Positions 9,028 through 17,416 of a stretch of 64,000 nucleotides of DNA are shown here, one piece after another. Each line of letters begins with the position of its first letter. Position 1 is the first letter of the stretch. This stretch comes from Nocardia albiluteola (GTDB taxonomy: Bacteria > Actinomycetota > Actinomycetes > Mycobacteriales > Mycobacteriaceae). A program made the position numbers and the translations under genes. Location: NCBI RefSeq assembly GCF_018860155.1, contig NZ_JAHKNI010000007.1, positions 372,001 through 436,000 of the forward strand, given 5' to 3'. A model generated the notes under the pieces. The model was not told where the DNA came from. It saw nothing but the letters and a program-made list of their open reading frames with translations, and made no database searches.

Positions 9028-9093
9028 CGAGCCACGTCCAGCGTGCGCGCGGACGGCCTGGTCAGCCTCGGTGGGGTCGGTCCCCGTGTTCTG

Positions 9094-10479
9094 CTAGTAG
9101 CCGCGGTGGACGCACAGGAGCTGCTCCTGAGTGCCGTTCTTGTCGCGGTAGGCAACGAGTGCTGGGCCCTGGGCACTGGAGTGGGCACCGAACCGGGTGT
9201 CGGTGCTCCAGCTGCTGCCATTGAATCGGGTCCACCACAGCTGCTTGTCGTTGGTGGCGCCGCGATGCGCGCAGTACAGGTGGTTGTCGAAGACGGCCAG
9301 AGCTGGGCCTTCGGTGCTCTTGTGAGCGGGCAGCGCGCTATCGCCGTGCCACCTACCGCCACTGAAGCTGTTCAAGTACAGAACCGACGAGTCATAGGCC
9401 GTGTACATCGCATACAAGGCGTTCTTGTAGACGGCGAGGGCGGGGTTGGAGTTGGTCTTGCCGGGTATCGAGCCTTCGCTACCCCAGCTGTTGCTGTTGC
9501 CGGACAGGGTTCGCCAGTACAGCTGGTTGTTGTTGTAGCCCTTGTAGGCGCAGAACAGCTTGCCATCATAGGCTGCCAGGCCCGGACCGTGACTGGTCCT
9601 GCCACCGATCCGGACATCATCGCTCCACGTGGTGCCGTCGAAAGTGGTCCACCACAGTTCGTTGTCGCTGCCACCACCGCGGTGTACGCAGTGCAACTTT
9701 CCGTTGTAGGCGGCCAGAGCGGGGCCTGCGCCACTGGTGTGGGCAGGGAACTCCGTGTCGTCCGACCAGCCGGTATCGGGATCGTAGACGGTCCACCAGA
9801 GCTTTTGATTGTTGTCGCCGCGGTGCACGCAGTACAGCTTTCCGTTCAACGCGGCCAGGGCGGGGTTGGATTTGGATTTGTGGGCGGCGAACTTCTCGTC
9901 CTGGTTCCAGCTTTCAGCGGTCTCGTAGACGGTCCACCACAAGCTGGTGTCGTCCTTGGGCGCCAGGGAGATCGGGATGAGCATCATCGGAGCGATCCAC
10001 GGGGAAACCAGCCGGCATCCGTAGGTCTCGCCCACTGCCTTGATCCAGTTGGCCTTGAGCTTGCAGGATGCGTCGATCAACGGCGCGAACGGTTTCAGCT
10101 TCGGGAACTGCTGCAATGCCGAGCCGATGTACTCGGTGAGATGGGCAGCCGCAATAGCCCCTTCCTTGTTGAGGACCATCTCGAACCCCCACCACTTCGT
10201 GTTGAAGTGGACTTCGATCCCTTTGGCGGCCATCTCGCGCTGTGCGTCTCGGATCTGGTCCTGGCTCGCCCGCGGCAACTCGGCGATCTGCTCATCCTCC
10301 AGACGCCGCGCCTCGGCCAGTCGCTCGGCCGCTATCTGCTGCGCCTCCGTCTCGCTCACCGCATACCCCGGCTCCACCTCCTCCCGTGGAACGCCCTGCT
10401 CGATCAACTCCGCGGTACCGGCACCGCCCTTGCCGTCAGTCTGCTGAGCAACCTTCGCGGTCGGATGTGTTTTCGACAT
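9094..10479 (-). CDS. Lectin-like beta-propeller protein with six tandem repeats
   Basis: A 461-residue protein. Residues 1-90 are charged and Glu/Ala/Gln-rich (possible coiled coil, EAQQIAAERLAEARRL); residues 91-170 form a second region (GIEVHFNTKWWGFEMVLNKE) with a hydrophobic end; residues 180-461 are six repeats of about 47 residues with consensus LWWTxxDGxxWSxDxxFxAH, then GPALAAYNGKLYCVHRG. Such Trp-rich repeats occur in sugar-binding propellers of the PLL/fucolectin and sialidase-like type. No signal peptide is evident. The upstream extension of the frame is arginine-rich and was not used; MSKTHP was taken as the start. Function is probably carbohydrate or cell-surface recognition. 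Confidence 0.75.
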   Translation of the reverse strand: MSKTHPTAKVAQQTDGKGGAGTAELIEQGVPREEVEPGYAVSETEAQQIAAERLAEARRLEDEQIAELPRASQDQIRDAQREMAAKGIEVHFNTKWWGFEMVLNKEGAIAAAHLTEYIGSALQQFPKLKPFAPLIDASCKLKANWIKAVGETYGCRLVSPWIAPMMLIPISLAPKDDTSLWWTVYETAESWNQDEKFAAHKSKSNPALAALNGKLYCVHRGDNNQKLWWTVYDPDTGWSDDTEFPAHTSGAGPALAAYNGKLHCVHRGGGSDNELWWTTFDGTTWSDDVRIGGRTSHGPGLAAYDGKLFCAYKGYNNNQLYWRTLSGNSNSWGSEGSIPGKTNSNPALAVYKNALYAMYTAYDSSVLYLNSFSGGRWHGDSALPAHKSTEGPALAVFDNHLYCAHRGATNDKQLWWTRFNGSSWSTDTRFGAHSSAQGPALVAYRDKNGTQEQLLCVHRGY

Positions 10480-10913
10480 GGCTCGATTCCGTTCTGTCGG
10501 TGGTCGACCAGTGGAACTTTGCGTAACGAACTGCACCTGGTGTCGCCGGTGCCTTGCCCCCTTGACAAGAGGATATCCGCTTCGGGACCGTCGATGCTTC
10601 GGCTTGTTTCGAAACATCTGCACGGTCTGGTTCAGCGGAGCCAACCGAGCTGCATGGGAAGGCTCAGAGCCCTCCACCCGAACTGGCACAGACGGCGAAT
10701 CGTGCGGCCGGTGAGCAGTGCCGATCGAACGTGTGGCGCAACGCTTCTCAGCAATCCGGTGATCCCGCTCGGATGCCGTTCGAGGAATAGCCGTCGGGTC
10801 CGGCTGTGCCGCAGGGCCTCGGGTGACCGGCGCGCCCCGGACCTTGTCACCTATCTCTGGACGGTCGACGCCGAACTCGTCCAGGGATAGGTAGCAAACC
10901 GCAACTCGAGGCA
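10480..10913. other. Intergenic stretch upstream of lectin-like gene
   Basis: About 430 bases. The minus-strand frame of the lectin gene stays open through it, but its translation is Arg/Pro-rich and unlike a protein domain. I see no gene; it probably holds the promoter of the lectin-like gene. Confidence 0.4.
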
Positions 10914-11534
10914 TTAGGGTGTCGTCCGGCTAGTGGCTGGGCGGTGATCGTGGCGCGGTGCTGTGGGGCTGGTGTCGTGTGGCCATATGGCGCTCAGCAC
11001 GCGGTTCGGCCAATCGTCGGGGATGCCTGCGAGGGTGACGTAGCGGCCGTAGAAAGAGCCGATGAGCATGCTGGTGAGCGCGTCGAGGTCGGCGGAGTCC
11101 GGAAGATCGCCTGCTGCCAGCGCTTGCCGGAGCAGCGCTCGTCGCGGCTCGACGAGGCGGGTCTTGAAGAGCTCGAGCAGTTCGGGGTGGCGTTCCTCTT
11201 CGGCAAGCAGTGAGCCGAGGATGGCCAGCGCGGGAACAGCTCGCAGGTTGCTGTGGAAGTTCTCCAGGATCGCCAGGGCGTGGGCACGCGGGGACGGGGC
11301 ACCGGCTGGTGGTTCCTCGACCCGTAGCGCGCCGATCACCGCGGCGACCAGCTGCGCCTTGTTCCGGTACCGGCGTCGGAGGCTGGGCGTGGTGGTGCCT
11401 GCGGCGGCGGCCACGGCTTCCAGTGACATGCGGGCGTAGCCGAGCTCGCCGAGGTGGCGGGCGGCGGCTGCCAGGATCGCTTGGTCCAGGGCCGGGTTCC
11501 GCGGTCGTCCGGCTTTCGGTTGCAGGGTGCTCAT
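10914..11534 (-). CDS. TetR/AcrR family transcriptional regulator
   Basis: A 206-residue regulator if the start is ATG 11534 (MSTLQPKAGRP). An ATG at 11552 is also in frame, but it lies inside the 31-bp operator palindrome, which favours the shorter form. The helix-turn-helix is at residues 12-60 (LDQAILAAAARHLGELGY, then AAGTTTPSLRRRYRNKAQL). The C-terminal domain has the TetR_C_11 pattern LAILENFHSNL and FKTRLVEPRRALL. It is divergent from the ABM-fold genes that start at 11579, which it probably represses together with itself. Confidence 0.85.
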   Translation of the reverse strand: MSTLQPKAGRPRNPALDQAILAAAARHLGELGYARMSLEAVAAAAGTTTPSLRRRYRNKAQLVAAVIGALRVEEPPAGAPSPRAHALAILENFHSNLRAVPALAILGSLLAEEERHPELLELFKTRLVEPRRALLRQALAAGDLPDSADLDALTSMLIGSFYGRYVTLAGIPDDWPNRVLSAIWPHDTSPTAPRHDHRPATSRTTP

Positions 11535-11563
11535 TACGATGCGATAGTACATCGAAACGTAAT
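11533..11563. promoter_or_regulatory. TetR operator palindrome in divergent promoter
   Basis: ATTACGATGCGAT (11533-11545) and ATCGAAACGTAAT (11551-11563) are inverted repeats matching at 11 of 13 positions around AGTAC. The site covers the likely start codon of the TetR gene and ends 15 bases before the ATG of the first ABM-fold gene, an ideal position for repression in both directions. Confidence 0.7.
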
Positions 11564-11578
11564 TGAGAAGGGTTCACC

Positions 11579-11908
11579 ATGACCGAGCCTTTGCCGGCGA
11601 GCGCGGTTGTTCGCGTCTCACGCGCCACCTTCGCCCCGAACCTGTTTGCCGAGGTCGACACCCTGAACACGAAGCAAGCGGAGTACCTGATCCCGGCCAT
11701 CGAGCAACTGCCGGGCCTCATTCACTTTTACTCGGGCGTCTCGCCGGAGGGCTCGATTATGCAGATCAGCGTCTGGGACACCGACGAGCACGCGGCGCAA
11801 CTGAACGGGCTGAAGGAGATGGCCGTCGTAGCGCGCGGGGAGGCGGAGGCGGTCGGTGTCACGTTCGAACGCCCGATCGTCCACTACCCGATCGACTGGA
11901 CCATCTGA
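11579..11908 (+). CDS. ABM-fold (dimeric alpha-beta barrel) protein, copy 1
   Basis: A 109-residue protein with the layout of antibiotic-biosynthesis-monooxygenase or stress-responsive barrels: beta strand AVVRVSRATF, helix EYLIPAIEQLPGLIHF, strand SIMQISVWDTDEHAAQL and a C-terminal strand ending HYPIDWTI. A close paralogue of the same length follows at 12043. It sits directly behind a TetR operator and is probably induced by that regulator's ligand. Possible roles are cofactor-free oxygenation or detoxification of small aromatics; not provable from sequence. Confidence 0.75.
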   Translation: MTEPLPASAVVRVSRATFAPNLFAEVDTLNTKQAEYLIPAIEQLPGLIHFYSGVSPEGSIMQISVWDTDEHAAQLNGLKEMAVVARGEAEAVGVTFERPIVHYPIDWTI

Positions 11909-12042
11909 CCTGATCCGGTAACGCGGCATCAGACTTGCAATGCGGCTTGAAACCGGTTGGCCTGCAAAGGTTCCGCGCCGGATCCTCGAACGCGGGATTG
12001 TCCGGTCCACCGGGAAAACTGTTCACCGAAGAAAGGATCACT

Positions 12043-12372
12043 ATGACCGAGACCTTGCCGACGACCGCGGTTGTCCGCGTCGGACTCGCTAGTTTCGACC
12101 CGAGCAAGTTCGCCGAGTTCGACGCCCTCGCCAGGAAGCAGGCGGAGTACCTGACCCCGGCCATCGGACAACTGCCGGGCATTCGCCACTGGTACAGCGC
12201 CGTCTCGCCGGATGGCTCGTATGCCAATGTCAGCATCTGGGACTCCGAAGAGCACGCAGAGCAGATGAATAACCTGAACGAAATGGTCGTCGTCGCACGC
12301 GGCGAAATGGCGGCGGTCGGTGGCATGACGTTCCACCCGATCGTCAACTACCCGATTACCTGGACCATCTGA
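12043..12372 (+). CDS. ABM-fold (dimeric alpha-beta barrel) protein, copy 2
   Basis: A 109-residue tandem paralogue of the preceding gene; both begin MTExLP, share the core Y-L-x-PAI-x-QLPG and end in WTI, and about two thirds of residues agree by eye. ATG 12043 follows GAAAGGA at 12031-12037. The 134-base spacer has no operator like that of copy 1, so both are probably read from the upstream promoter. The pair may form heterodimers or act on different substrates. Confidence 0.75.
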   Translation: MTETLPTTAVVRVGLASFDPSKFAEFDALARKQAEYLTPAIGQLPGIRHWYSAVSPDGSYANVSIWDSEEHAEQMNNLNEMVVVARGEMAAVGGMTFHPIVNYPITWTI

Positions 12373-12580
12373 TCTGACACGGCAACCCGGGCTCACTACG
12401 CCACCCGCCCCGGCGGGATCCGGTCGAGGCCTTCTCGGCCCGGCGGGATCTCGTCGAGGGGCCCGGCATCAGCAGGCGACCCGATAGTGAGATGAATATC
12501 CTCGGAGGGGAATTAGAGACGCCGCGACGATCACGATCTCGACCGACCGGCTGGGAACACTTTGCGGTCAGCGACTACAT

Positions 12581-13420
12581 CTACGCAGGGTTGTCACGGC
12601 GTGCGTACTCGTCCACGTACTCCTGCCCGGACGCACGGTGTAGTTCGGCCATCAGTTGATCCGTGGCCGCGCGCACCACCCGGTGATCCTGCGCCAGCTC
12701 CGCGAACCGAGCCAGGTCCAGTGGTGCACCGACCGTGATGCCGACCCGTCCGAACCGCAGTCGTCGCGACCCGCGCGGGTTCACCTGCTCGGTCCCGGTC
12801 ATCACCACCGGCAGGACCGGCGCTCCGGTCGTCAACGCAACCCGCATGACCCCGGTTTTGCCCTTGTACAGTCGCCCGTCCGGTGACCGGGTACCCTCCG
12901 GATAAATCCCCCAGATTCCGCCCTCGCGCAGAATCCGCTCTGCGGTCCGCAGTGCTGCTGCCGCCGCGTCCACGTCATTGCGATCGATCGGCACCTGGCC
13001 TACCGCGGTAAGGAACCATCGCATCAGCCAACCCTTGAGCCCGGTCCCGGTGAAGTACTCCGCCTTCGCCACGAACGTCATCCGCCGCCGGATCATCAGT
13101 GCCAGGAAGAACGAATCTGCCACCGCCTTGTGATTGCTCGCGAGGATCACCGGTCCGGACTTCGGAATATGGTGCATTCCGGTAATCCTCGGCCGCCCGA
13201 TCATCCACAGCACCGGCCCGATGACGACGTACTTGAACAGTAGATACCACACACTGCACTCCATCCGTAGACACGTGAGTTCGAACAGATGACTGGACCG
13301 CCGCCACCACTGCCGCGGTCGACCTGGCAACCGCCCTGCGAACACCTCGACATCGGTTGGCGGCCCTGGCGCTTCGCTCATCCGCGACCACCCATCCTCA
13401 CGAGTCCATGGCAGGGACAT
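12581..13420 (-). CDS. 1-acyl-sn-glycerol-3-phosphate acyltransferase (PlsC-like)
   Basis: A 279-residue membrane-associated acyltransferase of phospholipid synthesis. The catalytic HX4D box appears as SNHKAVAD and the substrate box as YPEGTRSPDGRLYKGKTG. A hydrophobic segment (YLLFKYVVIGPVLWMI) precedes the catalytic domain. An alternative ATG at 13381 would shorten it by 13 residues; neither start has a strong ribosome site. It is convergent with the ABM pair and stands alone. Confidence 0.85.
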   Translation of the reverse strand: MSLPWTREDGWSRMSEAPGPPTDVEVFAGRLPGRPRQWWRRSSHLFELTCLRMECSVWYLLFKYVVIGPVLWMIGRPRITGMHHIPKSGPVILASNHKAVADSFFLALMIRRRMTFVAKAEYFTGTGLKGWLMRWFLTAVGQVPIDRNDVDAAAAALRTAERILREGGIWGIYPEGTRSPDGRLYKGKTGVMRVALTTGAPVLPVVMTGTEQVNPRGSRRLRFGRVGITVGAPLDLARFAELAQDHRVVRAATDQLMAELHRASGQEYVDEYARRDNPA

Positions 13421-13846
13421 ACCCGCCCGGGGTCGTCTCTGTCGCCCGAGCGCTATCGCGTTTCACATCGGTGTCTTATGTCGTGTGAGATCCCCCGAAA
13501 AAGTCGGTTGAGTGGGACGAACTCGCTGGACCGATCGCATCCTTACCGAAACCCCACTAGTATGCAGCAACTTGTGAGCAACTGGTGGGGTTCGGAACTG
13601 GTGAGAATCGGTATTCGCGCAGTCGGTATTCGGGGCGTCGGTGTCCTACTCACTCATCTGAACCGGACGTTGCGGGACTGAGGTCGCTTACTGCCCGGCC
13701 GCAGGAGCCACGTCGGTCCTCGCATTTTCGGTGTGGCTCACCGCCTCGGAAGCCCTCCTGGGAAGGCCGAACAAGCGATGATCAATCCGGTGACGGGCAA
13801 TCATGACCGTCACGACTCGACTACCTCACATGAAGCGGGTGTGGCC
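13421..13846. other. Intergenic stretch before the cold-shock gene
   Basis: About 425 bases without a credible gene. It contains two short repeats of CGGTATTCG near 13611-13636. It may hold the leader of the cold-shock mRNA, which is long in this family, but I see no defined element. Confidence 0.3.
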
Positions 13847-14059
13847 ATGGCCGGCAGGCAGAGCGGGACTGTGAAGTTTTTCAACGACGAGAAGGGGTTC
13901 GGTTTCATCACTCCCGATGGTGGAGGGAACGACCTGTTCGTGCACTTCAGGGCGATCCAGTCCGAGGGCTTCAAGTCGCTCAAAGAGGGTCAGAGGGTGT
14001 CGTTCGTTGCCGTCCAGGGGCAAAAGGGCATGCAAGCCGATGAGGTCCGGCCGGAGTGA
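13847..14059 (+). CDS. Cold-shock protein (CspA family)
   Basis: A 70-residue single cold-shock domain: QSGTVKFFNDEKGFGFI contains RNP1 (KGFGFI) and DLFVHF is RNP2. The C-terminal strand VSFVAVQGQKGMQADEVRPE completes the five-stranded OB fold. It binds single-stranded nucleic acid as an RNA chaperone. The start at 13847 gives normal family length; the frame is open upstream and a longer form cannot be excluded. Confidence 0.9.
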   Translation: MAGRQSGTVKFFNDEKGFGFITPDGGGNDLFVHFRAIQSEGFKSLKEGQRVSFVAVQGQKGMQADEVRPE

Positions 14060-14244
14060 TGGGACCGCGGTCATGAGCCACCCGGTCAACCCGGAGTACA
14101 TCACAGTCTCCGGATTCATCAGGCGGTTCACCGGATGCCCGCGACCGAGTTGTGGCCGCACAATGAGCGGGCCTCTGCCCGCCGCGGTGACAAGACCCCA
14201 CGGGCCCAAACCAGCCCTGACCGCTGGGCGGGCCGGTCAATTGC

Positions 14245-14400
14245 GTGAGCGTGCCACGACCGGGTGAGCGGAAGTCGGTGCTTGCCAAGGAGTTCGGCAT
14301 CAGCCGCGAAACCGTTCACAGCTACCTGCGGGCCGAGGCGTCACAGGCCGAGCCGGGCCCGGGGTGTACCCCAACACCACAGCGTGTGCGAAGGAAGTGA
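14245..14400 (+). pseudogene. Helix-turn-helix remnant (recombinase/resolvase-like C-terminus)
   Basis: A 51-residue frame reading ERKSVLAKEFGISRETVHSYL, a helix-turn-helix like those at the C-terminus of resolvases or the N-terminus of transposases, followed by a low-complexity tail and a stop. There is no ribosome site and no catalytic domain in any neighbouring frame, so it is probably a fragment of a mobile-element gene. Confidence 0.4.
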
Positions 14401-14404
14401 TCGG

Positions 14405-14995
14405 TCAGGCCCAGTCGCCTCGGATGCGGGCGTGTAGGTGCATGTCGTGTCGGCCGTCGTCGTGCACCGCGGCGCTGCGCTTGGTGCCCTCCAGGAGATA
14501 GCCGGACTTTCTGGCAACCCGGCACGAGGCATGGTTACGCGTCGAGTGGTCCAGTTCCAGGCGTTGGAAACCGATCTCGTCGAGAGCCCAGGCAGTCAAT
14601 GCCGACAGGGCGCGCGAGGCGACACCGGCGCCCCGGGCGGCCGGGAGCACCCAGTAGCCGACGCCAGCGATGCCGTCGTCGAAGTCCAAGCCGCGCAGCG
14701 CGATCCGGCCGAGCACCTCCTCGCCGTCGCGGGTGACAGCCCAGTGGCCGCCCTTCTCCTGTTGCCAGTCCTGACGGTATGTGTCGAACCATTCCCGGAC
14801 CTGAGTCTCGGCGGAGGGTCGGCGCGTGTGCCAGCGGCGGGTCTCGCCGTCCTGATAAGCGGAGAGAAAGGCTGGCGCGTCGGCTGGCTCCCAGGGGCGA
14901 AGCAGCAGGCTCCCGGCGGCGGGAAGAACGGGTTGAGGGGAGCCAGCGAGAACCCCGGAGGGGACTGCGGGCGGCGTCGACAGGGCGCGAGTCAT
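14405..14995 (-). CDS. GNAT family N-acetyltransferase
   Basis: A 196-residue acetyltransferase of the RimJ/RimL type. The acetyl-CoA loop is visible in YWVLPAARGAGVASRALSAL, followed by LDEIGFQRLELDHSTRNHASCRVARKSGY compressed over the usual motif A/B region. The start MTRAL at 14995 has GGAGG about 11 bases upstream. The substrate (protein N-terminus or small molecule) is not evident. Its 5' end borders a decayed XRE regulator. Confidence 0.85.
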   Translation of the reverse strand: MTRALSTPPAVPSGVLAGSPQPVLPAAGSLLLRPWEPADAPAFLSAYQDGETRRWHTRRPSAETQVREWFDTYRQDWQQEKGGHWAVTRDGEEVLGRIALRGLDFDDGIAGVGYWVLPAARGAGVASRALSALTAWALDEIGFQRLELDHSTRNHASCRVARKSGYLLEGTKRSAAVHDDGRHDMHLHARIRGDWA

Positions 14996-15047
14996 GGGCC
15001 ATGATCCTCCGACGACGACGCCGCACGTCAAGGCCGCAGACACAACC

Positions 15048-15221
15048 CTTCACCAGGTGCGGAAGCGAGACCGTTAGCTCCACCTGCTCGGGTTTGGCGC
15101 TATAGAACCTCATCAGCTCCCCGACCTCATCAGGGGCCTGTGCGGTCTTGCCGCTCTCCATATAGCTCAGCTTCGCCGATGTGCAACCGATCTTCTTGGC
15201 TGCTGCCAGCTGGGTGATCAC
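15048..15221 (-). pseudogene. XRE-family regulator N-terminal remnant
   Basis: The frame reads TQLAAAKKIGCTSAKLSYME, then GKTAQAPDEVGELMRFYSA, the unmistakable Cro/C1 helix-turn-helix and following linker of actinobacterial XRE regulators. The sequence before it is scrambled and the DUF5753 ligand domain that should follow is missing, so the gene is truncated at both ends. Confidence 0.6.
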
Positions 15222-15390
15222 CCTGGGCACGACCCACGCCGCAGCCGAGCGAACTCGAACACCATCCGGACGGGCCGGTTGCTCACCTGCGGTTCGCTCG
15301 AATCGGCGGCTGCTGGCTGATCTTTCGGCGAGAGTCGGACGATGCCGGGGAGGAAGCGCGCGGATAGCTCGATTCATGGACAGGGTCTGA

Positions 15391-16506
15391 TCAGTGCTCG
15401 GCCTCGAAGATCAGGGAAACACCGCAGATGCAGATCTCGTCACCACTATTCAGAAGTTCGATGGCGCCACGGGGCAAATCGACGCCACGAAGCTGCGTGA
15501 GGTTGAGCGAGCCGCGATCCCGGACCACGAGTCCGGCGCGAGTGTGCAGGACCTCGGCGTGGTAGCGACTGACATCCTCACGGTCGATGACGATGTCATT
15601 GTCGGGTGCCCGGCCGATGCGCAAACCGGCGCGGCCTATCGGGAACGCGGCGTTGTCGGAGGCGCGGCGAAGTCGACCGCGCCGCAACGCATCCGGCAGG
15701 GCGCCGACTGTGGTCCGCAAACTCGGGCCAGCGACGGGCCCGAGCTGGCCGGCGTGAACCTGCTTCTCCAGCTCCAGCAGCGCAGGACTCGGGTCCAGGC
15801 CGAGTTCCTGATGGTGGAGCAACCGCATCTGCCGGCATGCCTGACGTGCTTCGGATTGACGTCCGGCCAGAGCCAGCGCCCAGATCAGCCGAGACCAATG
15901 TCGATCGGCGTAGGGGTCGTCCCGAACCAGCGCCTGCAAATCGGCGACGGCCTCGTTGTACCGGCTGGCACTCAACCGCGCATCTACCAGCGCCGAGAGA
16001 GTTTCGCGCCGTTCATTGTCGAGTGCGCGGCCGATTCGGTCGAAATATCCGATAGTTCGCAGATTCGCGAATGCTTCACCATTCCACTGCGACAGTGCCT
16101 GCTCGAGTTCGACCACGGCGCGATCGGCTGCACCCGCCGCGAGCGCATCCAGACCGCTCCGCCGCAAGCTGGCGAAAATGTCTGCATCACAACACCAGTC
16201 GTCGACATCGAGGAAGTAGCCGGGCGCAGCGGTGCGCAGCAGTGGCGGTGCGCCGGCCTGCTCGAGTGAGCGGCGTAGTTTGGATACCATCGCATGTAGA
16301 TTCGTCTGTACCTGCGACAGCAGTGCGCCGTCCCACACCGTATCTGCGAGCGCTGCGGCCGACACCACTCGCTGGCGCTCGATCGCCAGGCGTGCGATGA
16401 GAGCCTGCCGACGTGGGCCGCCGACCGCCACCGACTTACCACCCACCTCGACTCGCACCGGGCCGAGCACCGAGATGAACAGCGGTGCGGCAGAGGACCG
16501 GTTCAC
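15391..16506 (-). CDS. EmbR-like transcriptional regulator (winged helix-BTAD-FHA)
   Basis: A 371-residue SARP-type regulator. GTG 16506 was chosen because GAGGAGG lies seven bases upstream. Domains in order: OmpR-like winged helix (about 10-95, LISVLGPVRVEVGG-like start and SKLRRSLEQAG), bacterial transcriptional activation domain (about 100-245, YNEAVADLQALVRDDPYADR and HHQELGLDPSPALLELE), and a C-terminal FHA domain (about 280-371, IGRAPDNDIVI, SRYHAEV) that reads phosphothreonine. This is the architecture of mycobacterial EmbR, which is phosphorylated by PknH. Two PknH-like kinases follow divergently at 17417 and 18896, so kinase-to-regulator signalling is likely. Target genes are unknown. 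Confidence 0.85.
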   Translation of the reverse strand: MNRSSAAPLFISVLGPVRVEVGGKSVAVGGPRRQALIARLAIERQRVVSAAALADTVWDGALLSQVQTNLHAMVSKLRRSLEQAGAPPLLRTAAPGYFLDVDDWCCDADIFASLRRSGLDALAAGAADRAVVELEQALSQWNGEAFANLRTIGYFDRIGRALDNERRETLSALVDARLSASRYNEAVADLQALVRDDPYADRHWSRLIWALALAGRQSEARQACRQMRLLHHQELGLDPSPALLELEKQVHAGQLGPVAGPSLRTTVGALPDALRRGRLRRASDNAAFPIGRAGLRIGRAPDNDIVIDREDVSRYHAEVLHTRAGLVVRDRGSLNLTQLRGVDLPRGAIELLNSGDEICICGVSLIFEAEH

Positions 16507-16524
16507 CGCGCACCTCCTCGCTAT

Positions 16525-16538
16525 TTCCGTATGCGGAA
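16525..16538. promoter_or_regulatory. Short palindrome upstream of EmbR-like gene
   Basis: TTCCG-TATG-CGGAA lies about 20 bases before the GTG of the EmbR-like gene and overlaps its probable promoter/leader. It could be an autoregulatory site; the evidence is position and symmetry only. Confidence 0.3.
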
Positions 16539-16859
16539 GATTCACGCGCCGTGGGGCTTCCGTTGTACGCGCTCTGTATTGGATATCAGCACAGCGACCC
16601 CGCGCCCGACGCAGGCCTCCCCGGCCGAGCAGACTGCCGCCGAGCAACCTCGTGTCGGCGGGTCGATGCCGGGCGCCATTGCGATGACGACGCTGACGGC
16701 TGCGTATGCCGCGCCGACGGGCTTGTGGCCGGACGAAGGTGTTTCAGCTCGGCGAATTCCGGCCGGCAGCGGCGGGCAAGGTGACGGCAAGGTCATGGAA
16801 AGGGCCATCTGGCAGCCTGATCAAGACCGACGAGAGTTTGCTGAGAAAGGATCGATCCA

Positions 16860-17306
16860 ATGCGATGGTCAACTATGGCGGTCGTGTCGGCAGGGGCTGT
16901 GGCGGCCACATTGCTGCTGGCCTCGGGCACGGCCGACGCCCACCCGGGAGGGCCGCAGTACAGCTATGACCGGTTCCAATCACCGTCCGGCAACATCGCG
17001 TGCATGATCACCGGCGGCACCGATGTCCGCTGCGATGTCCACGATTTCGCGTTCACGCCGCCAGCGCGGCCCGCCGGTGGTTGTGGCGCAAGCGGATACG
17101 GGCACACAGTCACCATGTCGGTCGGCAGCGCGGCGCAGTTCACCTGTGCCGGAGATACCGTCGCAGACTCGAGCCTGCCGGTGCTCGACTACGAGACCAC
17201 CACGGGGGTAGGGCAGGTCGAGTGCTACAGCACCACCGACTACATGTACTGCAGTGCCGGCAGCCACTACTTCCGCCTGTCCCGCGACACCTACGCCTTG
17301 CAGTGA
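16860..17306 (+). CDS. Secreted cysteine-rich protein (DUF6636-like)
   Basis: A 148-residue exported protein. Residues 1-27 form a signal peptide ending ADA. The mature part has FQSPSGNIACMI, VRCDV, PPARPAGGCGASGYGH and AQFTCAGDTV, with six cysteines that probably form three disulfides, a pattern common in actinobacterial DUF6636 proteins. It lies between the EmbR-like gene and two receptor kinases, so it may be an extracellular partner of their sensor domains. That link is inference from position. Confidence 0.75.
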   Translation: MRWSTMAVVSAGAVAATLLLASGTADAHPGGPQYSYDRFQSPSGNIACMITGGTDVRCDVHDFAFTPPARPAGGCGASGYGHTVTMSVGSAAQFTCAGDTVADSSLPVLDYETTTGVGQVECYSTTDYMYCSAGSHYFRLSRDTYALQ

Positions 17307-17416
17307 GCACGACGCGCGCGATCGCCAGCGGTGTATCGCGCGCGTACTGGTCGTCCGTCGGCGTCGCTGCATGCCAGTGCGGTACCGTCCAGCACAGGAA
17401 ACGGGAGGCGGGAATC

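Noticed and set aside
10480..10914. Longer start for the lectin-like protein (frame open to 10914)
   Set aside because: The extra 145 residues are Arg/Pro-rich with no secondary-structure pattern; MSKTHP at 10479 begins protein-like sequence.
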